This document shows positions 1 to 7,091 of a stretch of 10,520 nt of DNA, one piece after another. Source of the stretch: Cyanobacteria bacterium K_DeepCast_35m_m2_023 (GTDB lineage: Bacteria > Cyanobacteriota > Cyanobacteriia > PCC-6307 > Cyanobiaceae). The translations under genes were made by a program, and so were the position numbers. The number at the start of each line of letters is the position of its first letter. The first letter of the stretch is position 1. Below the pieces are notes generated by a model. It made no database searches and was not told the origin of the DNA. It saw only the letters and a list, made by a program, of their open reading frames with translations. The DNA is taken from positions 1 through 10,520 of the forward strand of contig VGQR01000045.1 in the NCBI GenBank assembly GCA_016882345.1. The letters are read 5' to 3'.

Positions 1-401
1 TCACCACGCTGATCTCTGGCCAGGGCCATACCCAGGGCCGCCGAGATGCTGGTCGAGGCGTGACCGGCGCCAAAATGGTCAAAGCGGCTCTCGCAGCGCT
101 TCAGGTAGCCGGCAACGCCGTCCTTCAGGCGCAGGCTGTCGAAATCGCGATAGCGACCGGTGATCAGTTTGTGGGGATAGGCCTGGTGGCCCACATCCCA
201 GACCACCTTATCGTGATCCAGATCCAGGGTTTGATAGAGCGCCAGGGTGAGCTCCACGACCCCCAGGCCAGGGCCCAGGTGGCCACCGCTGGTGCTGACG
301 ACCTGTAGGTGACGCTCGCGGATCTGCCGTGCAATGCCCTCGAGCTCAGCGGTGCTCAGCCCATGCAGCTGATTGGGGTGGCTCAGCTCGCTGAGATGCA
401 T
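1..401 (-). CDS. dxs: 1-deoxy-D-xylulose-5-phosphate synthase, N-terminal part (cut by window edge)
   Basis: DXS condenses pyruvate with glyceraldehyde 3-phosphate, using thiamine diphosphate, to make 1-deoxyxylulose 5-phosphate. This is the first step of the MEP isoprenoid pathway, which in cyanobacteria feeds carotenoids, the phytyl tail of chlorophyll, and quinones. The 133 visible codons begin [16 protein letters not shown] and carry the family signatures [18 protein letters not shown] (His41), [11 protein letters not shown] (68-78) and [18 protein letters not shown] (109-126), which belong to the thiamine-diphosphate-binding N-terminal domain. The rest of the protein (about 500 residues in the family) lies to the left of the window. 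The ATG at 401-399 matches the usual cyanobacterial DXS start. The gene is divergent from ilvA. Its start codon lies inside a 9-bp inverted repeat (397-424). Confidence 0.95.
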   Translation of the reverse strand, partial: MHLSELSHPNQLHGLSTAELEGIARQIRERHLQVVSTSGGHLGPGLGVVELTLALYQTLDLDHDKVVWDVGHQAYPHKLITGRYRDFDSLRLKDGVAGYLKRCESRFDHFGAGHASTSISAALGMALARDQRG

Positions 402-424
402 GCCTGCTGCTCGAGAGGCATGCA
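397..424 (-). promoter_or_regulatory. Inverted repeat spanning the dxs start codon
   Basis: The arms TGCATGCCT (397-405) and AGGCATGCA (416-424) are perfect reverse complements separated by 10 bases. A one-base bulge would let the pairing run three more bases outward. In dxs mRNA the start ATG (401-399) would sit in the 3' arm, so a folded transcript would hide it. It could instead be a DNA operator site, or chance. The transcription start is unknown, so it is not certain that both arms are transcribed. Confidence 0.4.
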
Positions 425-448
425 ATCTAGGCCTTTCACCGCAGCCGG

Positions 449-466
449 CGGTGGCGACGACCACCG
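449..466 (+). promoter_or_regulatory. Small hairpin in the ilvA leader region
   Basis: CGGTGG (449-454) and CCACCG (461-466) are perfect reverse complements around the 6-base loop CGACGA, with two possible G-U pairs outside. It lies 30 bases upstream of the ilvA ATG in the 94-bp divergent spacer shared with dxs. No T-run follows, so it is not a terminator. No leader peptide rich in branched-chain codons was seen. Its role is unknown. Confidence 0.25.
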
Positions 467-495
467 TTCCACCCGGGGGTTGCGACACTGGGGGG

Positions 496-2112
496 ATGCC
501 TGAGAACCCATGGCCTGCGGGCCAGCCGCACGACCAACACGCCGCCGAGCACAGTCCGGCCAGCTATGTGCAGCGGATCCTGCGCGCCCGGGTGTACGAC
601 GTGGCGATCGAATCGCCGCTCGAACACGCCCCCAACCTGTCGCAGCGGCTGGGCAACACGGTCTGGCTCAAACGCGAAGACCTGCAACCGGTGTTCAGCT
701 TCAAGCTGCGCGGGGCTTACAACAAGATGGACTCCCTGAGCCCGGCCGAGCTCGAGCGCGGCGTGATCGCCGCCAGCGCCGGCAACCACGCCCAGGGGGT
801 GGCCCTGGCCGCCCAGAAGCTGAACTGCCAGGCCGTGATCGTGATGCCGGTCACCACGCCCGAGGTCAAGGTGCAGGCCGTCGCCGCCCGCGGCGCCAAG
901 GTGGTGCTGCACGGCGACAACTACGACGCCGCCTGCGCCGAGGCCCGCCGCCTGGCCGCCGAGGCCGGCTACAGCTTCATTCATCCATTTGATGACCCCG
1001 ATGTGATCGCCGGGCAGGGCACGATCGGCCTGGAGCTGGTGCGCCAGTGCTCGCACCCGCCCGATGCGGTCTATGTGGCCGTGGGGGGCGGCGGCCTGAT
1101 CGCCGGTGTGGCCAGCTTTCTCAAGAGTGTTTGGCCCCAGGTGCAGATCATCGGGGTCGAACCGTGTGACGCCGATGCCATGACCCGCTCGCTGCAGCAG
1201 GGGCAGCGGGTCCGCCTCGATCAGGTGGGCCTGTTTGCCGACGGGGTGGCCGTGCGCGAGGTGGGCGAGACCACCTTCGCCCTGGCGCGCCAGACCGTCA
1301 ATGCCATGGTCACCGTCAGCACCGACGCCATCTGTGCCGCCATCAAGGACGTGTTTGGCGACACGCGCTCGATCCTCGAACCGGCGGGCGCCCTGGCGGT
1401 GGCCGGCCTCAAGGCCGATGTCGACCAGCGTGGCCTGCGCGGCAAGCAGCTGGTGGCGATTGCCTGCGGCGCCAACATGAACTTTGACCGCCTGCGCTTC
1501 GTGGCCGAACGCACGGAGATCAGCGAAGACAAGGAGGCGATGCTCGCCGTCGAGATCCCCGAGCAGCCGGGCAGCCTGCGCCGGTTCTGCACCCTGCTGG
1601 GCACCCGCAACCTGACCGAGTTCAGCTATCGCCTGGCCGACCCCGGCCGGGCCCATATCTTTGTGGGTGTGCAGACCAGCGGCACCAGCGACGAACTGGA
1701 ACTGATCCATGACGTGCGGGCCGCCGGCTTCACCTGCCTGGATCTGTCGAACGACGAGCTGGCCAAACTGCACCTGCGCCACATGGTTGGCGGGCGCCTG
1801 CCCGCTGCCTGCGGCGAGGCCGGCGGGGCGGGGCGCGAACTGCTGTACCGCTTCGAATTTCCCGAGCGGCCCGGCGCCCTGATGCGCTTTCTGACCAGCC
1901 TGCACCCCAACTGGAACATCAGCATCTTTCACTACCGCAACCACGGGGCCGACGTCGGCCGCATCGTTGTTGGGGTGCAGGTTCCGGCTGCCGAGATGGC
2001 CGAGTGGCAATCGTTTCTCGATGGTCTCGGCTACAACCACGTCAACGAGACCGACAACCCGGCCTACCGGCTGTTTCTGGGTGAGGTGGCCAACGCCGGG
2101 CCCCTTGGCTAG
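496..2112 (+). CDS. ilvA: Threonine ammonia-lyase (threonine dehydratase), biosynthetic
   Basis: This PLP enzyme deaminates L-threonine to 2-oxobutanoate, the committed step to isoleucine. Starting at the ATG at 496 gives 538 aa, slightly longer than the roughly 514 aa of E. coli IlvA; the extra residues are a poorly conserved N-terminus. An upstream in-frame start at 373 would overlap dxs and is less likely. The catalytic domain (about 24-340) has the PLP-lysine motif [10 protein letters not shown] with Lys70, SAGNHAQG (94-101), and the phosphate-binding GGGGL loop (197-201). Two C-terminal ACT-like regulatory domains follow: about 349-420 ([12 protein letters not shown]) and 450-520 ([12 protein letters not shown]). 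The two ACT-like domains are typical of isoleucine-inhibited biosynthetic enzymes, not the short catabolic TdcB type. scpB starts 11 bases downstream. No well-spaced Shine-Dalgarno is visible; a G-run directly abuts the ATG. Confidence 0.96.
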   Translation: MPENPWPAGQPHDQHAAEHSPASYVQRILRARVYDVAIESPLEHAPNLSQRLGNTVWLKREDLQPVFSFKLRGAYNKMDSLSPAELERGVIAASAGNHAQGVALAAQKLNCQAVIVMPVTTPEVKVQAVAARGAKVVLHGDNYDAACAEARRLAAEAGYSFIHPFDDPDVIAGQGTIGLELVRQCSHPPDAVYVAVGGGGLIAGVASFLKSVWPQVQIIGVEPCDADAMTRSLQQGQRVRLDQVGLFADGVAVREVGETTFALARQTVNAMVTVSTDAICAAIKDVFGDTRSILEPAGALAVAGLKADVDQRGLRGKQLVAIACGANMNFDRLRFVAERTEISEDKEAMLAVEIPEQPGSLRRFCTLLGTRNLTEFSYRLADPGRAHIFVGVQTSGTSDELELIHDVRAAGFTCLDLSNDELAKLHLRHMVGGRLPAACGEAGGAGRELLYRFEFPERPGALMRFLTSLHPNWNISIFHYRNHGADVGRIVVGVQVPAAEMAEWQSFLDGLGYNHVNETDNPAYRLFLGEVANAGPLG

Positions 2113-2123
2113 CGTTGCGGGTC

Positions 2124-2651
2124 ATGGACAGCGCGCGGGCCAGCAGCGGGGCCAACGGCATCGAGCAGCTTCCCCTGGCGGCGCGGCTTGAGGCGATCCT
2201 GTACCTCAAGGGCAAACCGGTGAGCCTCGCCGAACTGGCCGAGATTGCCGGCATCGCCAGCGACGAGGTCGAGCTGGGGCTGCTCACGCTGATGGCCGAC
2301 TACGCCCATCGCACCACCGCGCTCGCAATCGTCCAGGACGGGCCCCGCTACAGCCTGCAGCTGCGCGACGGCCTGGGCGACCTGGTGCAGAACCTGCTGC
2401 CGGTCGACCTGTCGACCGCCGCCCTGCGCACCCTGGCCACGATCGCGCTCAAAAAGCGCATCCTGCAGTCGGACCTGGTCGACCTGCGCGGTTCCGGTGC
2501 CTATGACCACATCAAAGAACTGCTGGCGCAGGACTTCATCGAGCGCAAACGCCAGAGCGATGGCCGCTCCTACTGGTTGAGCCTGAGCGAGAAGTTTCAT
2601 CGCACCTTTGCCGTCAAGGCCGATGAGCTGCGCAGTGTGGCCCTTGACTAG
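2124..2651 (+). CDS. scpB: Segregation and condensation protein B
   Basis: ScpB is the dimeric winged-helix (kite) subunit that joins ScpA and SMC in the bacterial condensin complex, which compacts and separates new chromosomes. The 175-aa product has the N-terminal winged-helix pattern (LAARLEAILYLKGKPVSLAELAEIAG, about 18-43) and the typical second-domain segment LRTLATIALKKRILQSDL (101-118), then LRGSGAYDHIKELL (121-134) and GRS (147-149). Length fits the family. ATG 2124 is preferred over the in-frame TTG at 2115. The gene begins 11 bases after ilvA stops, suggesting cotranscription. scpA and smc are not in the window. Confidence 0.93.
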   Translation: MDSARASSGANGIEQLPLAARLEAILYLKGKPVSLAELAEIAGIASDEVELGLLTLMADYAHRTTALAIVQDGPRYSLQLRDGLGDLVQNLLPVDLSTAALRTLATIALKKRILQSDLVDLRGSGAYDHIKELLAQDFIERKRQSDGRSYWLSLSEKFHRTFAVKADELRSVALD

Positions 2652-2676
2652 CCTGGGCCTGCCCGACCGCCCCTCC

Positions 2677-2976
2677 ATGGAGATCCTCAGCCAGCTGCTG
2701 CCAGTGCTGGCCCGCACCCTCGAGATCTACTCGCTGATCCTGTTGGTGCGTGTGCTGCTGAGCTGGTTTCCCAACCTCGACTGGGGGGGCAATCCGCTGC
2801 TGGCCACGGTGAGTTCGATCACCGACCCCTACCTCAATGCCTTTCGCGGCCTGATCCCGCCCCTGGGGGGCCTGGATCTGTCGGCGATCCTGGCGTTTCT
2901 GGCGCTGCAGTTGCTGCAGAACCTGCTGGTCGGCGCCGCTGCGGCCCTCGGGGGGTACGGCAGCTACGGGCTGTGA
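2677..2976 (+). CDS. YggT/Ycf19 (YlmG) family membrane protein
   Basis: This is a 99-aa integral membrane protein of the YggT family. Related YlmG proteins in cyanobacteria and plastids have been linked to nucleoid distribution and division; the molecular activity is not settled. Two hydrophobic segments are visible: about 9-31 (ending in the family-typical RVLLSWFPNLDW) and about 66-93. Between them is the conserved loop ITDPYLNAFRGLIPPLGGLDLS (48-69). The ATG at 2677 gives the usual family length; longer in-frame starts at 2608 or 2644 would overlap the end of scpB and add residues not expected in the family. It follows scpB by 25 bases and ends 32 bases before the convergent minus-strand gene; no terminator is evident between them. 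Confidence 0.9.
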   Translation: MEILSQLLPVLARTLEIYSLILLVRVLLSWFPNLDWGGNPLLATVSSITDPYLNAFRGLIPPLGGLDLSAILAFLALQLLQNLLVGAAAALGGYGSYGL

Positions 2977-3008
2977 CCACGGCTGGCGCAGGCTGCTGAT
3001 CGGTCGCT

Positions 3009-3506
3009 TCAGCCCAGCTCCAGTTGCTGTTCGAGCGGCAGCAGTTCATCGTCGGCGCCAGCACGGGTCCGCACCGGTGCCGCAAAGCCGCGGGCTTTGA
3101 CATTGCGGAACTGCAGCGGCCCCGGCGTCCCCATCGGCACGGCCAGGCGCAGGGCAAAGCGCGAGCTGCCGGGCGGCACATCGCCAATCGAGCCGACGCG
3201 AGTGCGGTTCTGCAACACCGGCTCACCGCTGGCATCCAGGATCAGCGCAAACACATCCGTGTCGACCACGGGTTTGCGGCCCGGATTGTTCACCTCGCCA
3301 CTGAGGGCCCAGCAGCCGGCCCCGGTCGGTCGACGCACACCGCTCTGGGAGGCCGCGTCCGAGGCGGGGCATGGCTGCAGCTGCACATCGGCAACGCTCA
3401 GATAAGCCGCCCAGGCCGCCGGCACCGGGGCGACCGCCAGGCCGATGACCAGCACCAAGGCCAGCAGCACCCTGCCGAGCCCAGAGCCACCGATTGCTGG
3501 TCTCAC
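3009..3506 (-). CDS. Exported small protein with FxLyD-like beta-sandwich domain, function unknown
   Basis: The 165-aa product has a clear Sec signal peptide: a positively charged start, a hydrophobic core LLALVLVIGLAVAPVPA (14-30), and a likely cleavage near AWA-A (about 33/34). The mature part has a pattern resembling FxLyD-type domains: WALSGEVNNPGRKPV (66-80), an alternating strand VFALILDASGEPV (85-97), PPGSSRFALRLAV (111-123), then a charged tail. Cys46 and Cys65 could form a disulfide after export. The GTG start (3506-3504) overlaps the TGA stop of the upstream MazG-like gene in the string GTGA, which points to translational coupling. The domain assignment is by eye. The protein is probably periplasmic, lumenal or membrane-associated; its partner or substrate cannot be read from the sequence. 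Confidence 0.8.
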   Translation of the reverse strand: MRPAIGGSGLGRVLLALVLVIGLAVAPVPAAWAAYLSVADVQLQPCPASDAASQSGVRRPTGAGCWALSGEVNNPGRKPVVDTDVFALILDASGEPVLQNRTRVGSIGDVPPGSSRFALRLAVPMGTPGPLQFRNVKARGFAAPVRTRAGADDELLPLEQQLELG

Positions 3507-3832
3507 CGCCTGTCTCCACTGCCTGCAATCACGTTACGGGCGGCGCGACTGGCCAGTTTGTCCAGATTGGCGCTGGCGACGTCATCGAGGTTCAGACCCA
3601 GCTCAGTGCACAGCTGGGCGACATACCACAACACGTCGCCCAATTCGAGTTTGAGGTCGTCGCACAGTTCGGCGTCGAAGTGGCCGTCCCGGTCGCGAAT
3701 GACCTTTTTGACCTTGTCGGCGACTTCACCGGCCTCGCCGCACAGTCCCAAGGTCGGATAGATGGGATTGGCACCAATCTGGGGGTATCGGGCTGTCGCG
3801 CGCGCCCGCTGTTGATAGGTCTGCAGGTCCAT
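3503..3832 (-). CDS. MazG-like nucleotide pyrophosphohydrolase
   Basis: The 109-aa product belongs to the all-alpha NTP pyrophosphohydrolase group (MazG/dUTPase-like), which cleaves nucleoside triphosphates to monophosphate plus pyrophosphate, often for pool sanitation. Metal-binding acidic motifs are visible: GLCGEAGEVADKVKK (29-43) with Glu33 and Glu36, and LELGDVLWYVAQL (62-74) with Glu63 and Asp66. It is a single-domain form, about 110 aa, not the tandem-domain MazG of about 260 aa. The ATG at 3832-3830 starts the conserved part (MDLQTYQQRARATARYPQ); the open frame continues upstream into the pyk region but those residues look unconserved. It is divergent from pyk across 57 bases and overlaps the exported-protein gene by 4 bases. 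The substrate cannot be deduced. Confidence 0.87.
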   Translation of the reverse strand: MDLQTYQQRARATARYPQIGANPIYPTLGLCGEAGEVADKVKKVIRDRDGHFDAELCDDLKLELGDVLWYVAQLCTELGLNLDDVASANLDKLASRAARNVIAGSGDRR

Positions 3833-3851
3833 CGCCGCCCAGGTCTCGAGG

Positions 3852-3874
3852 AGGCTGAATGGTAGTTTCAGCCT
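3852..3874. promoter_or_regulatory. Perfect 8-bp inverted repeat between the mazG-like gene and pyk
   Basis: AGGCTGAA (3852-3859) and TTCAGCCT (3867-3874) are perfect reverse complements around a 7-base spacer. The site sits inside the 57-bp region between two divergent starts and ends 16 bases before the pyk ATG. Its position fits an operator serving either gene or a short stem in the pyk leader. No canonical Shine-Dalgarno is visible for pyk. No regulator can be named from the sequence. Confidence 0.4.
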
Positions 3875-3890
3875 TACCTTTGGCATTCCG

Positions 3891-5675
3891 ATGGCCAAGC
3901 ACGATCTCATGCGTCGCACTAAGATCGTGGCCACCATCGGTCCGGCTACCGAATCGCCGCAGCGATTGCGCGAGCTGATCGAGGCGGGCGCGACCACGTT
4001 CAGGCTGAATTTTTCGCACGGCGATCACAGCGAACACGCCGCCCGCATCGCCACCATCCGTCAGGTGTCCCTCGAGATGGGGGTGCACACCGGCATCCTG
4101 CAGGACCTGCAGGGCCCCAAGATCCGCCTGGGTCGCTTTGCCGCCGGGCCCATCACCCTGGCCAAGGGAGACCGCTTCAGCCTCACCTCCAGGGAGGTGA
4201 GCTGCAACCAGGAGATCGCCACCGTCACCTACGACAAGCTGGCTGATGAGGTGATGGTCGGCAGCCGCATCCTTCTGGATGACGGCCGCGTCGAGATGCT
4301 GGTCGAACAGGTCGACCAGCCCCAGCAGACCCTGCACTGCAGCGTCACCGTTGGCGGAGTGCTCTCCAACAACAAGGGGGTCAACTTTCCTGATGTGCAG
4401 CTCTCGATCCGGGCCCTGACGGACAAGGACCGTGAGGATCTGGCCTTTGGCCTGGCCCAGGGGGTCGACTGGGTGGCCCTGAGCTTCGTGCGCAATCCTT
4501 CGGATCTCGAAGAGATCCACGAACTGATCCGCAGCCACGGCCATCGCACACCGGTGGTGGCCAAGATCGAAAAGTTCGAGGCCATCGACCAGATCGACGC
4601 CATCTTGCCGCTGTGTGACGGAGTGATGGTGGCCCGCGGCGATCTCGGCGTCGAAATGCCCGCCGAAGAGGTGCCGCTGCTGCAGAAAGAGCTGATCCGC
4701 AAGGCCAACAGCCTGGGAATACCGGTCATCACGGCGACCCAGATGCTCGACTCGATGGCCAGCTGCCCCCGCCCCACCCGGGCCGAGGTCAGCGATGTGG
4801 CCAATGCCATTTTGGATGGCACCGATGCGGTGATGCTGTCGAACGAAAGCGCCGTCGGCGATTTCCCCGTCGAGGCCGTCGCCACGATGGCGACGATCGC
4901 CCGCCGCATCGAGCGCGACTACCCCCAGCGGGTGCTCGACAGCCACATGGCGACCACCATCCCCAACGCCATCTGCCAGGCCGTCAGCAGCATTGCCCGC
5001 AACATGAATGCGGCCGCGATCCTGCCCCTGACCAAAACCGGTTCCACGGCCCGCAACGTCAGCAAGTTCAGGCCCAGCACCCCGATCCTGGCGATCACCA
5101 ACGACGAACAGGTGGCCCGCCGGCTGCAGCTCGTCTGGGGCGTCAACCCACTGCTGGTCACCGAGCAGGGGTCGTCCACCAGCACCTTCAGCCTGGCGAT
5201 GGGCCAGGCGCGCCTGAAGGGCTACCTCGACGATGGCGATCTGGTGGTCCAGACCGCCGGCACCCTGGCGGGGATCAGCGGCTCGACCGACTTCATCAAG
5301 GTCGGGGTGGTCACGGCGATGTTGCCCCCTGGCCAGGGCATCGGCAGCGGCTCGGTCAGCGGCCGGGTGCGCCTGGTCGATTCGGATGCGAGCGCCGAGG
5401 CCGTGCAGTCGGGCGAAATCGTTGTCGTGCATGACAGCAGCGATGCCTACCTCGATGCCTTCAGGCGTGCCAAGGCGGTGATCGCCGAGGTCTCCGGCCT
5501 CGACAGCCATGCGGCCCAGGCTGCCGAGCGCCACGGCGTGCCGGCCATCGTCGGAGTCAACGATGCCATGCGCGAGCTGTGCCAGGGCGAGATCGTGACC
5601 CTCGACCTGCGCCAGGGCGTGGTGCACCGCGGTGCCCGCAGCCACAATCCTGAAGAGAGCGGCTCCATCCTGTAG
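3891..5675 (+). CDS. pyk: Pyruvate kinase with C-terminal PEP-utiliser-like domain
   Basis: Pyruvate kinase transfers phosphate from phosphoenolpyruvate to ADP, giving pyruvate and ATP, the last step of glycolysis. The 594-aa protein is longer than the roughly 470-500 aa core enzyme. The core shows RRTKIVATIGPAT (8-20), RLNFSHG (38-44), DLQGPKIRLG (72-81), the catalytic Lys225 in VVAKIEKFE, metal ligands Glu227 and Asp251 in MVARGDLGVEMP (246-257), TATQMLDSM (281-289) and RPTRAEVSDVANAILDGTDAVML (294-316), then the allosteric domain (about 350-475). Residues about 481-580 form an extra domain similar to the mobile PEP-utiliser domain (IAEVSGLDSHAAQAAERHGVPAIVGV, His540), as in many cyanobacterial and some Bacillus enzymes. 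ATG 3891 fits the family start. A permease gene starts about 21 bases downstream. Confidence 0.97.
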   Translation: MAKHDLMRRTKIVATIGPATESPQRLRELIEAGATTFRLNFSHGDHSEHAARIATIRQVSLEMGVHTGILQDLQGPKIRLGRFAAGPITLAKGDRFSLTSREVSCNQEIATVTYDKLADEVMVGSRILLDDGRVEMLVEQVDQPQQTLHCSVTVGGVLSNNKGVNFPDVQLSIRALTDKDREDLAFGLAQGVDWVALSFVRNPSDLEEIHELIRSHGHRTPVVAKIEKFEAIDQIDAILPLCDGVMVARGDLGVEMPAEEVPLLQKELIRKANSLGIPVITATQMLDSMASCPRPTRAEVSDVANAILDGTDAVMLSNESAVGDFPVEAVATMATIARRIERDYPQRVLDSHMATTIPNAICQAVSSIARNMNAAAILPLTKTGSTARNVSKFRPSTPILAITNDEQVARRLQLVWGVNPLLVTEQGSSTSTFSLAMGQARLKGYLDDGDLVVQTAGTLAGISGSTDFIKVGVVTAMLPPGQGIGSGSVSGRVRLVDSDASAEAVQSGEIVVVHDSSDAYLDAFRRAKAVIAEVSGLDSHAAQAAERHGVPAIVGVNDAMRELCQGEIVTLDLRQGVVHRGARSHNPEESGSIL

Positions 5676-5696
5676 GCAGGTTTGTCACGTCGCCCC

Positions 5697-6959
5697 ATGC
5701 CGAGCCTGCCGGCCTTCAGCACGCCGTTGACGGCATCGCGACTGCCCGTCGGCGAGACCGTGGCGATGGCGCTCAACACCCTCAAGGCCAACAGGCTGCG
5801 CAGCCTGTTGACCATGCTGGGCATCGTGATCGGCAACGCCTCGGTGATCACCCTGGTCGGGGTGGGCCGGGGTGCCCAGGGCCTGGCCGAAGGGCAGCTC
5901 AGCAACCTGGGCGCCAATGTGCTGTTTGTGGTGCCCGGCAACAACGACACCCGCCGCCAGGGCATCGACTTTCCCAAGAGCCTGGTGCTCGAGGACGCCC
6001 TCGCCATGGCCGAACAGGTGCCCACGGTCAAACGGGTGGCCCCTCAGATCACCCTCAGCGAGGTGGTGCAGGCCGGCGGCATCAGCTCGACAGCCTCGAT
6101 CTCGGGGGTGACCCCCGACTTTTTGCCGATTCGTCAGTTCGATGTGGCCACCGGCCGGTTCTTCAGCAACGACGACCTGCGCTCGGCACGCAATGTTGCT
6201 GTGGTGGGCCCCGATCTGGCCAGCAAGCTGTTTCCGGGCCGGGAACCGGTCGGCCGCAGCCTGCGCATCCGCGATCAGAGCTTTGTGGTCATCGGGGTGC
6301 TCGAGCCCAAGGGGGCCGTGTTCGGCCAGAACCAGGACGAAAACGCCTACGTGCCCCTCAGCACGATGGTCAGCCGCCTGTCGGGCCGCGACCCCACCTA
6401 TGGGGTCAGCCTCAACTTCATCAGCGTGGAAGCCCGCGATGAAGCCAGCATGGGGACGGCGGCGTTTCAGATCACCAATCTGCTGCGCCAACGCCACCGC
6501 ATCCTGCGCGAGGACGACTTTGCCGTCCGCTCCCAGAAGGACGCCCTGTCGATCGTGAGCACGATCACCGGCGGCCTGACGCTTATGCTGGCGGCCATTG
6601 GCGCCATCTCGCTGCTGGTGGGCGGCATCGGCATCATGAACATCATGCTGGTGTCGGTGAGCGAGCGCACCAGTGAGATCGGCCTGCGCAAGGCCCTGGG
6701 GGCACGCAGCAACGACGTGCTGCTGCAGTTTCTGATCGAGTCCCTGGTGCTCAGCAGCCTGGGGGGGGCCGTGGGCAGCGCCCTGGGCATCGGCGCGGTG
6801 ACCGTGGTGGCCCTGGTGACGCCCCTGCCGGCCAGCGTCGGCGCCGCCACAGTGATGGGCACCGTGCTGTTGTCGGGTTCGATCGGCTTGTTTTTTGGGG
6901 TGGTGCCCGCCCGACGGGCCTCCAGGCTCGATCCGATCGTGGCGCTGCGCAGCCTCTGA
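5697..6959 (+). CDS. MacB/FtsX-family ABC transporter permease
   Basis: This 420-aa permease has the MacB layout: a first membrane helix (about 36-55, LLTMLGIVIGNASVITLVGV), a large extracytoplasmic core (about 60-280; LGANVLFVVPGN, then ATGRFFS and VAVVG segments), and three helices near the C-terminus (about 292-320, 345-374, 383-404). The FtsX-type motifs ERTSEIGLRKALGA (323-336) and PARRASRLDPIVALRSL (404-420) are present. Such permeases pair with an ATPase and often an adaptor to move lipids, peptides or drugs across or out of the inner membrane. No ATPase domain or gene lies beside it here, so its partner must be encoded elsewhere. ATG 5697 is chosen; an in-frame TTG at 5682 would add 5 residues. 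It follows pyk closely and may be cotranscribed. The substrate is unknown. Confidence 0.9.
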   Translation: MPSLPAFSTPLTASRLPVGETVAMALNTLKANRLRSLLTMLGIVIGNASVITLVGVGRGAQGLAEGQLSNLGANVLFVVPGNNDTRRQGIDFPKSLVLEDALAMAEQVPTVKRVAPQITLSEVVQAGGISSTASISGVTPDFLPIRQFDVATGRFFSNDDLRSARNVAVVGPDLASKLFPGREPVGRSLRIRDQSFVVIGVLEPKGAVFGQNQDENAYVPLSTMVSRLSGRDPTYGVSLNFISVEARDEASMGTAAFQITNLLRQRHRILREDDFAVRSQKDALSIVSTITGGLTLMLAAIGAISLLVGGIGIMNIMLVSVSERTSEIGLRKALGARSNDVLLQFLIESLVLSSLGGAVGSALGIGAVTVVALVTPLPASVGAATVMGTVLLSGSIGLFFGVVPARRASRLDPIVALRSL

Positions 6960-6986
6960 ACGGCCCGCTTACCGCAACATCGGCCC

Positions 6987-7054
6987 AAAAAAAAACCAAA
7001 GAAATGCTGAAAGGCCGCAAACCGTTGCTTTGGTCACCAAACCAAGACCGGCCT
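6987..7054. repeat. A9 tract and nested inverted repeats in the spacer after the permease gene
   Basis: The 132-bp spacer between the permease and the DUF1830 gene is visibly AT-richer than its surroundings. It holds nine A residues (6987-6995), TTTGGT/ACCAAA (7029-7034/7036-7041) around one base, and an outer pair AGGCCG/CGGCCT (7012-7017/7049-7054). ACCAAAG (6995-7001) can also pair with CTTTGGT (7028-7034), so two alternative folds exist. Read on the minus strand, the outer stem precedes a T9 run after an interval of about 16 bases, but no minus-strand gene is there to terminate. It may terminate permease transcription or bind a regulator of the next gene. Confidence 0.35.
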
Positions 7055-7091
7055 CAATGCCTTACTGGCTGAGCTGAATTGGCCCTAGGGC

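Noticed and set aside
60..308. Plus-strand open frame of 82 codons at the left edge
   Set aside because: It lies wholly opposite the dxs coding sequence, whose motifs are clear on the minus strand.
436..2040. Long minus-strand open frame (534 codons) opposite ilvA
   Set aside because: It is a shadow of the GC-rich ilvA codons. It shows low-complexity Gly/Ala/His/Val-rich sequence, no family motifs, and lies fully opposite a certain gene.
2608..2676. Longer start for the YggT-family gene
   Set aside because: It would add 23 residues encoded within the end of scpB. The ATG at 2677 yields the usual family length and N-terminus.
3833..3997. Upstream extension of the MazG-like frame into pyk
   Set aside because: The extra 55 residues would be encoded opposite the pyk start and do not resemble the family; MDLQTYQQRARA is the natural N-terminus.
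3726..5645. Long minus-strand open frame (639 codons) opposite pyk
   Set aside because: The composition is typical of an antisense shadow (rich in His, Asp, Gly, Ala). No recognisable domain is present and pyk on the plus strand is unambiguous.
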